From positions 2,945,001 to 3,009,000 of the forward strand of contig NC_014759.1 of the NCBI RefSeq assembly GCF_000183425.1: DNA of 64,000 bases, in the 5' to 3' direction. The notes below the pieces were generated by a model. It worked only from the letters and a program-made list of their open reading frames with translations. It did no database searches and was not told the DNA's origin. The position numbers were made by a program, and so were the translations under genes. Positions within the stretch are counted from its first letter, which is position 1, and every line of letters begins with the position of its first letter. The stretch comes from Marivirga tractuosa DSM 4126 (lineage in GTDB: Bacteria > Bacteroidota > Bacteroidia > Cytophagales > Cyclobacteriaceae). Of the stretch, positions 1 to 8,490 are shown one piece after another.

Positions 1-1
1 A

Positions 2-1342
2 AATTTGGTTGGTACAGGCTTGGCACAAATGGTTGGTGGAATTTTGACTTCCATAGTCTGTTTAGCAATCCTCATAACCATTAGCCCTATGATGACCCTT
101 TATGTATTGGTTCCAGTGGCTATTTTTGGCTTTATTTCCCTTAAAGCCTTCGGACGAATTAGACCCATTTTTAGGGAAAGAGGTAAAATCAATGCTGAAG
201 TAACAGGTAGGTTAACCGAAACTTTAGGTGGAATAAGAGTAATAAAAGGCTTTAACGCAGAGCTTCAAGAGATTAGAGTATTTGCAGAAGGAGTAGATAG
301 ATTGTTCAAAAATATAAAGTCAAGTTTGACGGCCACTAGTTTGATTACCAGTTCAGCTACTTTGCTTTTAGGATTGGCTTCAGCAGGTATTATGGGCATT
401 GGTGGTTGGATGATTATGAATGACCAACTGACTTTCGGAGATTTTCTTGCCTTTACGCTTTATTTAGGTTTTATGATTGCCCCTATTGTTCAAATGAGCA
501 ATATTGGAAGCCAGTTGACAGAAGCATTTGCCGGTTTGGACAGAACAGAAGAAATTATGAATACGCCAGTTGAAACAGACGATCCAAACCGAACAATTGA
601 ATTGAACGAAGTAAAAGGGCATATTGAATTTCAAAATGTTTCTTTTGCTTATGAAGAGGATAAAGACGTAGTCAAAAATATTAGTTTTGAAGCCAAGCCA
701 GGTTCTGTTACTGCTTTTGTTGGAACTTCGGGTTCTGGTAAAAGCACTATTTCTGGTTTGGTTTCTTCATTTTTGAATCCAGACGATGGAAAAATTATGG
801 TAGATGGCCATGATTTAGAGAGAATAACTTTAGAAAGTTATAGAAGTAAATTGGGCGTTGTATTGCAAGAAGATTTTCTCTTCGAGGGTACAATACGTGA
901 AAACATATTGTTTCCTAGACCAGATGCAACAGAAGCAGAATTATTGAATGCCGTAAGATCTGCCTACGTCAACCAATTTACGGATAAATTTGAACATGGA
1001 CTAGATACCGAAATTGGTGAAAGAGGTGTAAAATTATCCGGAGGGCAGCAGCAAAGAATAGCCATTGCCAGAGCTATTTTGGCAGATCCCAAAATATTAA
1101 TTTTAGATGAAGCCACTTCAAATTTGGACACCGAAAGCGAACATTATATTCAATCAAGTTTGAAAGAATTGATGAAAGGTAAAACCACTTTTGTAATTGC
1201 ACACAGATTAAGCACCATAAGACAGGCTGATCAAATTTTAGTTATAGAAGATGGAGAAATAAGTGAGAGAGGCAAGCATGATGAGTTGATTGACAGAAAA
1301 GGGAGGTATTTTGACCTTTACACCTATCAGGCAAGAATCTGA
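2..1342 (+). CDS. ABC exporter half-transporter (permease fused to ATPase), 5' end outside window
   Basis: This is the C-terminal three quarters of an ABC exporter subunit, which as a dimer would pump a lipid, peptide or drug across the inner membrane. The reading frame is open to the left edge, so the true start lies outside the window. The visible part holds the last membrane helices (about residues 10-45 and 115-165 of the visible protein) and then a full nucleotide-binding domain: Walker A GTSGSGKST near residue 240, signature LSGGQQQRIAIARA, Walker B ILILDEATSNLD, and the switch histidine in IAHRLS. The last 25 residues match the usual end of the family, so the C-terminus is intact. Substrate cannot be told from sequence. 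It is followed by a 474-base gap, so it probably ends its transcription unit. Confidence 0.95.
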   Translation, partial: NLVGTGLAQMVGGILTSIVCLAILITISPMMTLYVLVPVAIFGFISLKAFGRIRPIFRERGKINAEVTGRLTETLGGIRVIKGFNAELQEIRVFAEGVDRLFKNIKSSLTATSLITSSATLLLGLASAGIMGIGGWMIMNDQLTFGDFLAFTLYLGFMIAPIVQMSNIGSQLTEAFAGLDRTEEIMNTPVETDDPNRTIELNEVKGHIEFQNVSFAYEEDKDVVKNISFEAKPGSVTAFVGTSGSGKSTISGLVSSFLNPDDGKIMVDGHDLERITLESYRSKLGVVLQEDFLFEGTIRENILFPRPDATEAELLNAVRSAYVNQFTDKFEHGLDTEIGERGVKLSGGQQQRIAIARAILADPKILILDEATSNLDTESEHYIQSSLKELMKGKTTFVIAHRLSTIRQADQILVIEDGEISERGKHDELIDRKGRYFDLYTYQARI

Positions 1343-1460
1343 TTTGAGAAATCGCATTCGTATTTTACTCATGTATTAAAAACATACTCTTCACTTTAAA
1401 ATTGTTGTTTATTGACAGTTTTAGAGTAACATATGCTTGTTTGCACTATTTTAATATGAG

Positions 1461-1498
1461 TTTTAGATCGAAACATCTTGTAGTGTTTTGATCTAAAA
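1461..1498. repeat. 15-bp inverted repeat (hairpin)
   Basis: The arms 1461-1475 and 1484-1498 are complementary at 14 of 15 positions, around an 8-base spacer. The right arm is followed by only a short A/T stretch, not a U-tract, so this is not a classic intrinsic terminator for the ABC gene that ends 119 bases upstream. It could be a processing site, an operator or an unusual terminator. Confidence 0.6.
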
Positions 1499-1597
1499 AT
1501 TACCAAACATGAAGTAAAGAGAGAATCTGAATTAAATATTACGCTTTGTAAAATAGCAGTTTTAGATGATTTGTAAGCGGCAAGCTATATTTGTTGC

Positions 1598-1717
1598 ATG
1601 ATATTTAATGTATTTAGAATTCTGAAAAACTCTAGGCTTAATGACAATCTGATTAAGGGGGCAATTTTTGCACTTCTTTTTATTGGAATGCTAATTAAGT
1701 CCTTCCTTAGCAGTTAA
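1598..1717 (+). CDS. Possible 39-residue membrane micro-protein
   Basis: An ATG-to-TAA frame encodes 39 residues: a basic N-terminal part with several K/R residues, followed by one hydrophobic segment (GAIFALLFIGMLI) and a short polar tail. A TATATTTG box at 1586-1593 fits the Bacteroidota -7 consensus TAnnTTTG and lies just 4 bases before the ATG, which would make the message nearly leaderless. A convincing -33 element is not visible. I see no relative I can name. The layout of basic start plus one membrane segment is common for small membrane proteins but also arises by chance in AT-rich DNA, so this is a weak call. Confidence 0.25.
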   Translation: MIFNVFRILKNSRLNDNLIKGAIFALLFIGMLIKSFLSS

Positions 1718-1816
1718 GTTATAAATTAATTACATAGCTTAAAAAGTGGTCTTAATGGAATTTTTGAGCTTTGGCATATTTTTTGGTTACTTTTAGGTAA
1801 TCAAAAATCTAAAGCC

Positions 1817-2377
1817 ATGAAAAATCTTTTCAATTTTATTTTAGCAAGTATTGTTTTCTTCGGGGGTTGTACATTTAATGGACAAGACGGTGCACCAGGC
1901 CCTAGAGGGCCACAAGGACCTCCAGGAGAAGATGGTATGGATGGTCAAGAAGCCTTTGTATTTGAATATGTAGATTTAACATTTTCAGCTTCCAACGAGT
2001 ACAGCTTATTGTTAGAATTTCCAGAAGATTTCCAAATGCTGGAATCAGATAAGGTCTTGGTGTATTTTTTATATTCTGATCCTCAGGCAGATGAAACAGA
2101 TGTCTGGAGATTACTTCCTCAGACAGAATTTACAAATTTTGGCACTTTAATTTATAATTATGATTTCACAATGTTTGATGTGATTTTGTTTTTAGATTCT
2201 AATTTTGACTTGAATTTATTAGGAGCCAGTTTTACCGATAACTGGATCGCCAGAGTAGTGGTTGTGCCAGGTCAGTTTGCCAATGGACGAACAGCAAACG
2301 CTATAGATTATAGTGATTATAATGCAGTTATGGAATATTATAATCTATCAGATCAGAGTGTTGTAGAGGTGAAATAG
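1817..2377 (+). CDS. Collagen-like repeat lipoprotein
   Basis: This 186-residue protein is predicted to be an exported lipoprotein. A short hydrophobic signal ends in FFGGC, giving a lipidated Cys18. Residues 22-45 form eight uninterrupted Gly-X-Y triplets rich in proline and acidic residues (starting GQDGAPGPRG), as in bacterial collagen-like proteins. The remaining 140 residues are acidic and aromatic-rich and look like a beta domain of unknown function. Such Gly-X-Y stretches often sit next to the membrane anchor in Bacteroidota lipoproteins and may act as a short trimerising stalk. Only eight triplets is short for a stable triple helix, so the stalk idea is inference. The gene stands alone, with a hairpin terminator 24 bases after its stop. 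Confidence 0.85.
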   Translation: MKNLFNFILASIVFFGGCTFNGQDGAPGPRGPQGPPGEDGMDGQEAFVFEYVDLTFSASNEYSLLLEFPEDFQMLESDKVLVYFLYSDPQADETDVWRLLPQTEFTNFGTLIYNYDFTMFDVILFLDSNFDLNLLGASFTDNWIARVVVVPGQFANGRTANAIDYSDYNAVMEYYNLSDQSVVEVK

Positions 2378-2400
2378 TGGAATCTTTCTTCAAAAATGTT

Positions 2401-2434
2401 GGGCAAGCTAATGAATGAGCTTGCCCTTGGTCTT
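2401..2434 (+). terminator. Hairpin terminator after the collagen-like lipoprotein gene
   Basis: A perfect 9-bp stem (2401-2409 with 2418-2426, sequence GGGCAAGCT and its complement) around an 8-base loop is followed by a T-rich stretch. It lies 24 bases after the stop codon. Confidence 0.7.
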
Positions 2435-2656
2435 TTAAATGCCCAACCTTAACCGTCAAATCTTTTAATTAGTCTAAAATTGGCAGCTATAGTTGTCGTA
2501 ATTTTAATTTAAACTTACATCTATTAAGTGTGTGTCTAGCTCATAAAATGTAGCTTTCTGGAATATTTAGATAATTTATTCATAATTTTCTGTATTAAAT
2601 TTAATAAAAAGTTACAAATAAATTATCTTTCGGGTACAATGGGGGCTAAATAATTT

Positions 2657-3622
2657 ATGGATAGTATTTTAAGTTTTTTTGATAACACAGAACATGTCCT
2701 TTATAGTATATTTGGAGCTGTTATCGTTATTTTCCTCATTTTTGATTTGGGGTTTTTTAACAAAGATGCTAAAAAAGTATCCTTAAAATCTGCTTCCTAT
2801 CAATCTATTTTTTGGATAGTAATTTCAGTTGCTTTTGGATATTTAATCTACCAGTTTTATGGTGGGTCTGTAGTGATGTTAGAATATTTTTCCGCATACG
2901 TTGCTGAATATGCTCTATCAGTTGATAATATTTTTGTGATATTATTAATCTTAAGATATTTTAAAGTTGAAGAAACATATTACCATAAGATATTATTTTG
3001 GGGGGTTTTAGGTGCTATTGTTTTTAGGGCGATATTCATTTTCTTAGGAGCTTTCTTAGTTGCGGAATTTCATTGGATACTTTACATATTTGGTGCCTTT
3101 TTGGTTTACAGTGGTGTTAAAATATTCTTTCAAAAAGAAGAAGATGATTTAGATCCTGAAAAAAATGTGATTATTCAATTTGCTAGGAAATACCTCAATA
3201 TTACAAAAGGTAATTTTAGTGGGAAGTTCGTCATCAGAAGAGGGAAAATGATATTGTTCACTCCACTTTTTCTTGTGATTCTTCTGGTTGAGTCTACTGA
3301 TTTAATATTTGCTGTTGATTCAATTCCTGCCGTTTTTGCAATAACTCAAAATGAATTTATCCTTTATACATCCAATATATTTGCAATCTTAGGATTAAGA
3401 GCAAAATTTTTCTTATTGGCAGGAATCATTGACAAGTTCTATTTATTGCAAAAAGGGTTGTCTTTCATTTTGATTTTCATTGGAGCAAAAATGTTACTAG
3501 AGTTCGTTCATGTACACATTAATACCCTTGTTTCCTTTAGCGTGATTTTCTCTACCTTGTTGCTTTCTATTCTACTTTCGCTTTTAATTCCACAAAGAAG
3601 CAGTTCAAAGGATACAGTATAA
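2657..3622 (+). CDS. TerC/Alx family integral membrane protein
   Basis: This 321-residue polytopic inner membrane protein belongs to the TerC family, linked to tellurite resistance and, in better studied members (Alx, MeeF-type), to manganese export or metal loading of secreted enzymes. About nine hydrophobic segments are visible. The family's acidic membrane motifs are present: AEYALSVDNIF near residue 85 and VESTDLIFAVDSIPA near residue 212, with the conserved D and E residues thought to hold the metal ion. Length is normal. A TATCTTTC box at 2624-2631 resembles the -7 promoter element. I looked for a yybP-ykoY manganese riboswitch upstream and saw none. The next gene, convergent, encodes a TerB-domain protein, which is a notable partner. 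Confidence 0.92.
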   Translation: MDSILSFFDNTEHVLYSIFGAVIVIFLIFDLGFFNKDAKKVSLKSASYQSIFWIVISVAFGYLIYQFYGGSVVMLEYFSAYVAEYALSVDNIFVILLILRYFKVEETYYHKILFWGVLGAIVFRAIFIFLGAFLVAEFHWILYIFGAFLVYSGVKIFFQKEEDDLDPEKNVIIQFARKYLNITKGNFSGKFVIRRGKMILFTPLFLVILLVESTDLIFAVDSIPAVFAITQNEFILYTSNIFAILGLRAKFFLLAGIIDKFYLLQKGLSFILIFIGAKMLLEFVHVHINTLVSFSVIFSTLLLSILLSLLIPQRSSSKDTV

Positions 3623-3683
3623 GATTATTATTTGGGGAAAAAGTAGTCAAAGTAGGAATTGTTGCAAAGCAAGTAGGAAAATT

Positions 3684-4937
3684 TTAATTCTGAAAACCGG
3701 AAGGGAATACACTTTTTGGCAGCACTTTCAGCAGCAGTGGTAGTGTTAAAAACGATCCGGGTAATGCAATTATGACAAAAGCGGGAATGGACTTAAGGAT
3801 GTCGATTAATTGAACTCTCATTTTTTCTTTTTCATCCTCATCTAAGGATTCAGTTTTAGATTTCTCAAACAAATACCACAGTTCTTTGCTTTCCTTGATC
3901 TCTTGTCCTATACTTTCTTTGTGTTTTTTTAATACAAATGAAATCCTTTGAACGATGGTGTCACTAATTACCTGAAAGGAATGCTTGCTTTGAAGAAAAT
4001 ACACTTCTTTCCAGTTTTCTATAACAAATGATTCAATGGCAATTAAGCTGATATCAAGTTCCTCTTCAGAAAAACCTAAACGAGTTGCTAACTTGTTTAA
4101 AAATGCTCTTTCTTCGGTGCTCACAACCTTGTCTGCCCATATCATCAAAATAGCAAGTTCTAGTACATACTTTTTTAACAACCAAGTGTCAGCTTGCCTT
4201 AAGTCTATTTGATCTAACGTAATCCCGTCCCGAAAAGCTTCTTTGGCTTGTTTGCTTTGAGCTTTCGAAAGATTTGAAGATCTCAAAAAAGTAAAAAACA
4301 TATTGCGTTCTTCTCTTTCAATTATTTGGTTGGCATGGGCAGCTGAAGCAATAACTTTTAGCAATAACATTTTCATGGCATCCTTATGCCATTTCATATT
4401 GTGGAACTTACCTGCACGCCATTCCCCAAAATAGTAGGTGTCAAGGAAAAGCAGACTATTTTGAAAGAGACTAGCCCAAAAGTTATCCCAACGCGACTTT
4501 AAGAATAATCTTTTATGAAGAATTTGCTCTGTAAATCTAGAGTCTTCTATTTTTGGTTTACTGAAAATAAAAAACTTCTTTTTTCTTATTTGGGGATCTA
4601 AAGTAGAATAGAACCGACCAATAGATTGGCTGGTTTCCATATAGAAATCTTGCCAATCATTTGTTGTTTGGGGTAAACTATCTTGTTTTAAGCTGGCACT
4701 GTGTAAAAAGCTTTCTAGCAATACGATCTTCATTTTGCCTAAGCTATTCCATCTTTGTTCTTTCGGATGTTGAATTCCTGGGGCATGAATTGGATGCCCG
4801 TAGATCAAGCCTGTTGGTTGAACAATCTTATAAAGTAAGCTATCTTGATCCTTAATATGATATTGGTTCAAATCTATGGGGTGTGGCCCTCTAAACTTTA
4901 AGTATTCTTTTAGCCAACCTTTTTCCGCAGGATTCAT
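3684..4937 (-). CDS. LETM1-related protein with TerB-like domain
   Basis: This 417-residue protein has a central helical region (about residues 190-310, with segments such as IIEREERNMFF and IWADKVVSTEERAFL) that fits the TerB/DjlA-N fold: paired helices ending in an acidic D/E-E-E-R motif. The last 35 residues (PAFVIIALPGSFLTLPLL) resemble the membrane-proximal stretch of LETM1 proteins. The combination matches the Bacteroidota family annotated as LETM1-related biofilm-associated protein. The role is not established; TerB domains act in metal and stress responses at the membrane. It converges on the terC-type gene with 61 bases between the stop codons. The N-terminal 180 residues are of unknown fold. 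Start chosen at the only upstream ATG giving a full N-terminus. Confidence 0.75.
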   Translation of the reverse strand: MNPAEKGWLKEYLKFRGPHPIDLNQYHIKDQDSLLYKIVQPTGLIYGHPIHAPGIQHPKEQRWNSLGKMKIVLLESFLHSASLKQDSLPQTTNDWQDFYMETSQSIGRFYSTLDPQIRKKKFFIFSKPKIEDSRFTEQILHKRLFLKSRWDNFWASLFQNSLLFLDTYYFGEWRAGKFHNMKWHKDAMKMLLLKVIASAAHANQIIEREERNMFFTFLRSSNLSKAQSKQAKEAFRDGITLDQIDLRQADTWLLKKYVLELAILMIWADKVVSTEERAFLNKLATRLGFSEEELDISLIAIESFVIENWKEVYFLQSKHSFQVISDTIVQRISFVLKKHKESIGQEIKESKELWYLFEKSKTESLDEDEKEKMRVQLIDILKSIPAFVIIALPGSFLTLPLLLKVLPKSVFPSGFQN

Positions 4938-5047
4938 ATCGTAGAATTTAGCTTTTTATAATTGCTTATAAATTAGCTAATTATTTCTACAATAGGAATT
5001 AAGAAATTGTATTTTTCGATTATTAATATACTGACTAACATAAAAGG

Positions 5048-6061
5048 CTAACCTTTGGGCTTGTATTTTGATTGACTAAAAATCTCTTGGGCATTAGTAT
5101 TCTCCATCAATTCTTGAAGCGTCACTTCAGGATTTTTTTTCATATAGGATTTCACAATTTGCCATCCTACCCATATTCCAATCCTACCTGGACATTGCTG
5201 GCTGATTTCAAATGTTTTTGGTCTTTCCCCTATGAACTTGTTTTTCATAAAATGGCTGGTTTCATAGAGTAAATCATTTTCTAGAAAATTCGCCCAAATG
5301 ATATGCTCATTTTTATTAATGTCTTCCATTTCTTGAGCAGTGTATCCAATTAATAGAGAATCAGGAGTACATGGAATGGTCATTTTGGTCATATAGTATG
5401 ATTTTCCGTAAAAGATCATATCTGCCAAAAGACTTTGGTCGCTTTGATCAGTTTTGTTTTGCTTTTGGGTAAGTAGAAGCATACTCATAGGAACAATATA
5501 TTCGCTTTCATATCGCATTAATATATATTCAGGCACTCCATTAGGTACATACGCAGCATCTGGCCCTAAAAAATAATCTGCAGCTATGCTAACTAGGCTA
5601 TCTGATACAAAGAGGTCTTTTTGTAATCCCGCCAACACTATTTCTAACTTGGGTACCACCACATTAGGGTAATAGTGTTTGTAATATTTAAAAGCATCCT
5701 CAAAATCTGACCTAAGAGTATTAAACTCACCAAAGGTATTTTTCACCTGTTGATACAGAGTGTCTTTGTAAGAAGGATTTGAGAAAATGTTCACCATTCT
5801 ATTGGCAACAATAGAATCTGCACCATAACTCCTTCTTTCGAAAAAGTAATCTGCTACAAAAGGATTTTCTTGTATGAAATTAAGGGCTTCTTCTTGACTT
5901 CTCAAACCTACCATTTCTTCTGTGAGATCATTTAATGGAATATCGACTTCTACATTAGTGATATTTGGGGCTTCTTCACAAAATTTATCCTTGTCGCTAC
6001 ACGATGAAAAAACAAAAATGAGGATAAGAGAAGTTAGTATATAATATTTATTACTTTGCAT
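5048..6061 (-). CDS. gldB: Gliding motility lipoprotein GldB
   Basis: This 337-residue lipoprotein matches GldB, required for gliding in Flavobacterium johnsoniae and thought to support the gliding motor and type IX secretion apparatus. A signal peptide ends in a lipobox (FSSC, Cys21 or so). Diagnostic stretches are visible: NPFVADYFF near residue 65, VPEYILMRYES near residue 178, an ETSHFMKNKF segment, and the strongly conserved PGRIGIWVGWQIV near residue 290. The fold resembles a zinc-peptidase-like (DUF2268-type) helical domain without an obvious HExxH, which is known for the family. It is divergent from a PorT-like barrel gene with only 44 bases between the start codons, which suggests shared control. 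No gldC follows it. Confidence 0.88.
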   Translation of the reverse strand: MQSNKYYILTSLILIFVFSSCSDKDKFCEEAPNITNVEVDIPLNDLTEEMVGLRSQEEALNFIQENPFVADYFFERRSYGADSIVANRMVNIFSNPSYKDTLYQQVKNTFGEFNTLRSDFEDAFKYYKHYYPNVVVPKLEIVLAGLQKDLFVSDSLVSIAADYFLGPDAAYVPNGVPEYILMRYESEYIVPMSMLLLTQKQNKTDQSDQSLLADMIFYGKSYYMTKMTIPCTPDSLLIGYTAQEMEDINKNEHIIWANFLENDLLYETSHFMKNKFIGERPKTFEISQQCPGRIGIWVGWQIVKSYMKKNPEVTLQELMENTNAQEIFSQSKYKPKG

Positions 6062-6105
6062 ACGTCATTGTTTATATTTGTCTTGAATAACAAAACCCAA
6101 AATAA

Positions 6106-6738
6106 ATGAAAAAATTGCTCTTTTCTGCCTTATTCCTGTTTTCAGTTTTTATTTCTGAAGCGCAAGTTAGATTTGGATTTAAAGCTGCACCAAATATTTC
6201 TTTTAATAGAATAGATGCAGAAGCAGATAATACTGATTTTAACACAGAAGGAGTGGGTTTAAGATTTCAATTAGGACCTATCTTTGATTTTGAATTTAAA
6301 GAGAACCATTATTTCAGTACTGGAATTATATTCACTTCTAAAAGATCTGCTTTTTCGGCTGATTCAACCATTACTACTCCTCCAACAAGCTATAAGGAGG
6401 ATTATAGTCCCCAGTATTTACAAGTCCCAATAACTTTAAAGCTCTTTACAGAGGAAATAGGATTGGATAAGAAAATATATTTTCAGTTTGGTGGGACAAT
6501 TGATTTTATGACAAATAGTGAAGGGGAAGATGAAAATATTGTTCAGAGTTTCAGATTTATTGATTTGAACTCTTTATTAGCCGTAGGCATGGAATATGGC
6601 ATTGGGATTAACACCAAATTGTTTGGTGGATTAATCTACCAAAGGGGCTTATTAAATGCAATCAACAAAAATATTTATGGTGATAGTTTTAAGCTTAGGA
6701 ATGATTTTGTAGGTCTTGAAGTAGGAATAATTTTCTAA
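6106..6738 (+). CDS. PorT-family outer-membrane beta-barrel protein
   Basis: A 210-residue protein with a cleavable signal peptide (cleavage after SEAQ, about residue 19), then alternating polar and hydrophobic strands: FGFKAAPNIS, RFQLGPIFDFEF, and a C-terminal VGLEVGIIF that ends in an aromatic residue, as outer membrane barrels do. It fits the PorT / outer-membrane beta-barrel family (PF13568). True PorT is part of type IX secretion, but this large paralogous family is common in Bacteroidota, so the name is not proof of that role. Its position divergent from gldB makes a link with gliding or secretion possible. Its 3' end overlaps the convergent lytic transglycosylase gene by 4 bases. Confidence 0.75.
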   Translation: MKKLLFSALFLFSVFISEAQVRFGFKAAPNISFNRIDAEADNTDFNTEGVGLRFQLGPIFDFEFKENHYFSTGIIFTSKRSAFSADSTITTPPTSYKEDYSPQYLQVPITLKLFTEEIGLDKKIYFQFGGTIDFMTNSEGEDENIVQSFRFIDLNSLLAVGMEYGIGINTKLFGGLIYQRGLLNAINKNIYGDSFKLRNDFVGLEVGIIF

Positions 6739-7658
6739 TTTTTTGCTGGTAAACTCACTACGTAAGATTCATTTCTGCCTATCCTGATGTCTTCATCTTG
6801 AATCCAAGGATTATAGATTCTTAAAGTTTTATAAGTTGTGTTTTGTTCTTTGGCATAATCAACCCAATCTGTTGAGTTACGAACTGTATCGTAGCGATAG
6901 ACATAAGGCTTATACAAATGTTCTTTAAGAATATTCAGCCCATAGTCTTTTGGGCTTTCAAATATTTGCTTGATAGCCAAAATTCTAAAAACATAGCGAG
7001 AAGTCTCATCATTCAACATTAAATCATAATAATTATCTACTTTTTGATGATCTAAAGCATTTTGCATTCCGCGCATTCCTCTATTGTAGGAAGCCGCAAC
7101 TAATGTCCAGTTGCCAAATTTTTCATATGACCTTTTGAAGTACTTGCAAGCTGCTTCCGTGGATAAAACTGGATGATATCTTTCGTCTACATCTCTATTT
7201 ATTTCTAGTCCGTATTCCTTACCAGTACTTTTTAAAATCTGCCAAAAACCTACTGCTCCAGCATAGCTTGTGACATTTTCCAAACCACTTTCAATCAGGG
7301 CTAAATATTTGAAATCATCAGGGATTCCATTTTTCTTTAAAATAGGTTCAATAATTGGAAACCAGCGATTAGCTCTTTTAAAAAGAAAAATAGTATTGTT
7401 ATGCCAGTATGAATTAATATGAAGCTCTTTGTCCAATCGCTCTTTAACATCATCTACATGCAAGGGAACTTTTTCACCTGCTAAGTCAATTCTTTCAGGT
7501 AGAGGAATTGTTTTAGCATTTGTAAAAGCGATAGGGTCTGTGGGCTCCAAAACGGGCTTATGTGTTTCCACTTGGTTTTGGTTCCCATAAATAACCACTA
7601 CTAAAAAAGTTACTAATGATGCTATTGAAATATAAAGTGCAAATTTACTGTCTGTCAT
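6735..7658 (-). CDS. Membrane-anchored lytic murein transglycosylase (MltD/SLT type)
   Basis: This 307-residue protein cleaves the glycan backbone of peptidoglycan. One membrane anchor is seen at residues 6-25. The goose-type lysozyme/SLT fold follows from about residue 90: the catalytic glutamate lies in LALIESGLEN near residue 123, then GAVGFWQILKSTGKEYG, and the AASYNRGMRGMQNAL motif near residue 190. The family's usual LysM repeats are absent, so cell-wall binding must come from elsewhere. It is the last gene of a minus-strand envelope block, 23 bases after the LOG gene. The stop overlaps the stop of the convergent barrel gene. Confidence 0.9.
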   Translation of the reverse strand: MTDSKFALYISIASLVTFLVVVIYGNQNQVETHKPVLEPTDPIAFTNAKTIPLPERIDLAGEKVPLHVDDVKERLDKELHINSYWHNNTIFLFKRANRWFPIIEPILKKNGIPDDFKYLALIESGLENVTSYAGAVGFWQILKSTGKEYGLEINRDVDERYHPVLSTEAACKYFKRSYEKFGNWTLVAASYNRGMRGMQNALDHQKVDNYYDLMLNDETSRYVFRILAIKQIFESPKDYGLNILKEHLYKPYVYRYDTVRNSTDWVDYAKEQNTTYKTLRIYNPWIQDEDIRIGRNESYVVSLPAKN

Positions 7659-7681
7659 ATAACTGTTAACTGCTATAAAAA

Positions 7682-8413
7682 TTAGAAGTTTGGAGAAAGC
7701 ATGAATTGAGAATAGAAATTATCAATAACTTTTACTGCTTCTGTTGGGGTATCCACCACGGTAAACAAATCCATATCTTCAGGGCTGACATTATTTTCCG
7801 CCTCTATTAAGGTATCTTTGATCCAATCAATTAAACCAGACCAGAATTTTTTACCAACCAACACAATTGGGAATCGACCGATTTTATGAGTTTGGATAAG
7901 GGTTAAAGCTTCAAATAGTTCATCCATAGTGCCAAAACCACCAGGCATTACCACAAAACCTTGTGCATATTTCACAAACATTACTTTCCTTACAAAGAAG
8001 TAATCGAAAGTGATTAATTTATCTGGATCGATATAGATATTGTTGAATTGCTCAAAAGGAAGGACAATGTTTAAACCAACGGATTTTCCGTTTTCACTTT
8101 TAGCTCCTTTGTTTCCAGCTTCCATAATACCTGGGCCACCACCTGTAATAACACCGTAGCCATGACGAACTAGTTTAGCAGCTACTTCCTCTGCAATTTT
8201 ATAATAAGGATGATCAGGTTTAGTTCTGGCAGAACCGAATACAGAAACGCAAGGGCCAATTTTTGCTAATTTTTCAAATCCGTCTACAAATTCAGACATG
8301 ATTTTGAAAATTGCCCACGAGTCGGAGCTTTTGATTTCGTTCCAATCTCTGTCTTTAAAAGCCTTTCTTATCTTATTTAATTCTAGTTTATCTTCTTTAT
8401 TTGATTCGCTCAT
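7682..8413 (-). CDS. LOG family protein (TIGR00730, nucleotide 5'-monophosphate phosphoribohydrolase type)
   Basis: This 243-residue cytosolic protein belongs to the LOG family, whose members hydrolyse the N-glycosidic bond of nucleoside monophosphates (cytokinin activation in plants, nucleotide salvage in bacteria such as PpnN). The Rossmann-like motifs are clear: VSVFGSARTK near residue 57, GVITGGGPGIMEAGNKGA near residue 90, and the catalytic VMPGGFGTMDELFE near residue 155. It carries about 50 extra residues before the domain. It follows the lipid A acyltransferase gene by 77 bases in the same direction. Older annotations as lysine decarboxylase are wrong for this motif set. Confidence 0.88.
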   Translation of the reverse strand: MSESNKEDKLELNKIRKAFKDRDWNEIKSSDSWAIFKIMSEFVDGFEKLAKIGPCVSVFGSARTKPDHPYYKIAEEVAAKLVRHGYGVITGGGPGIMEAGNKGAKSENGKSVGLNIVLPFEQFNNIYIDPDKLITFDYFFVRKVMFVKYAQGFVVMPGGFGTMDELFEALTLIQTHKIGRFPIVLVGKKFWSGLIDWIKDTLIEAENNVSPEDMDLFTVVDTPTEAVKVIDNFYSQFMLSPNF

Positions 8414-8490
8414 TTTGATTTTTGATTTAGGTTAATTTAACATTTTTTACTTACTGAAAAATGCGAGTTTCTATTTTTAATTCTTGGTTC

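Larger units (their letters stand above)
1343..1816. other. Intergenic region with one strong hairpin and a possible micro-ORF
   Basis: No conventional gene is visible in these 474 bases. They contain a long hairpin at 1461-1498 and a possible 39-residue membrane peptide at 1598-1717, both listed separately. The rest is AT-rich with no repeat that I recognise. Confidence 0.6.

Noticed and set aside
2378..2656. Possible manganese (yybP-ykoY) riboswitch before the TerC gene
   Set aside because: I looked for the conserved riboswitch core loops and did not find them; only a promoter-like box is visible.
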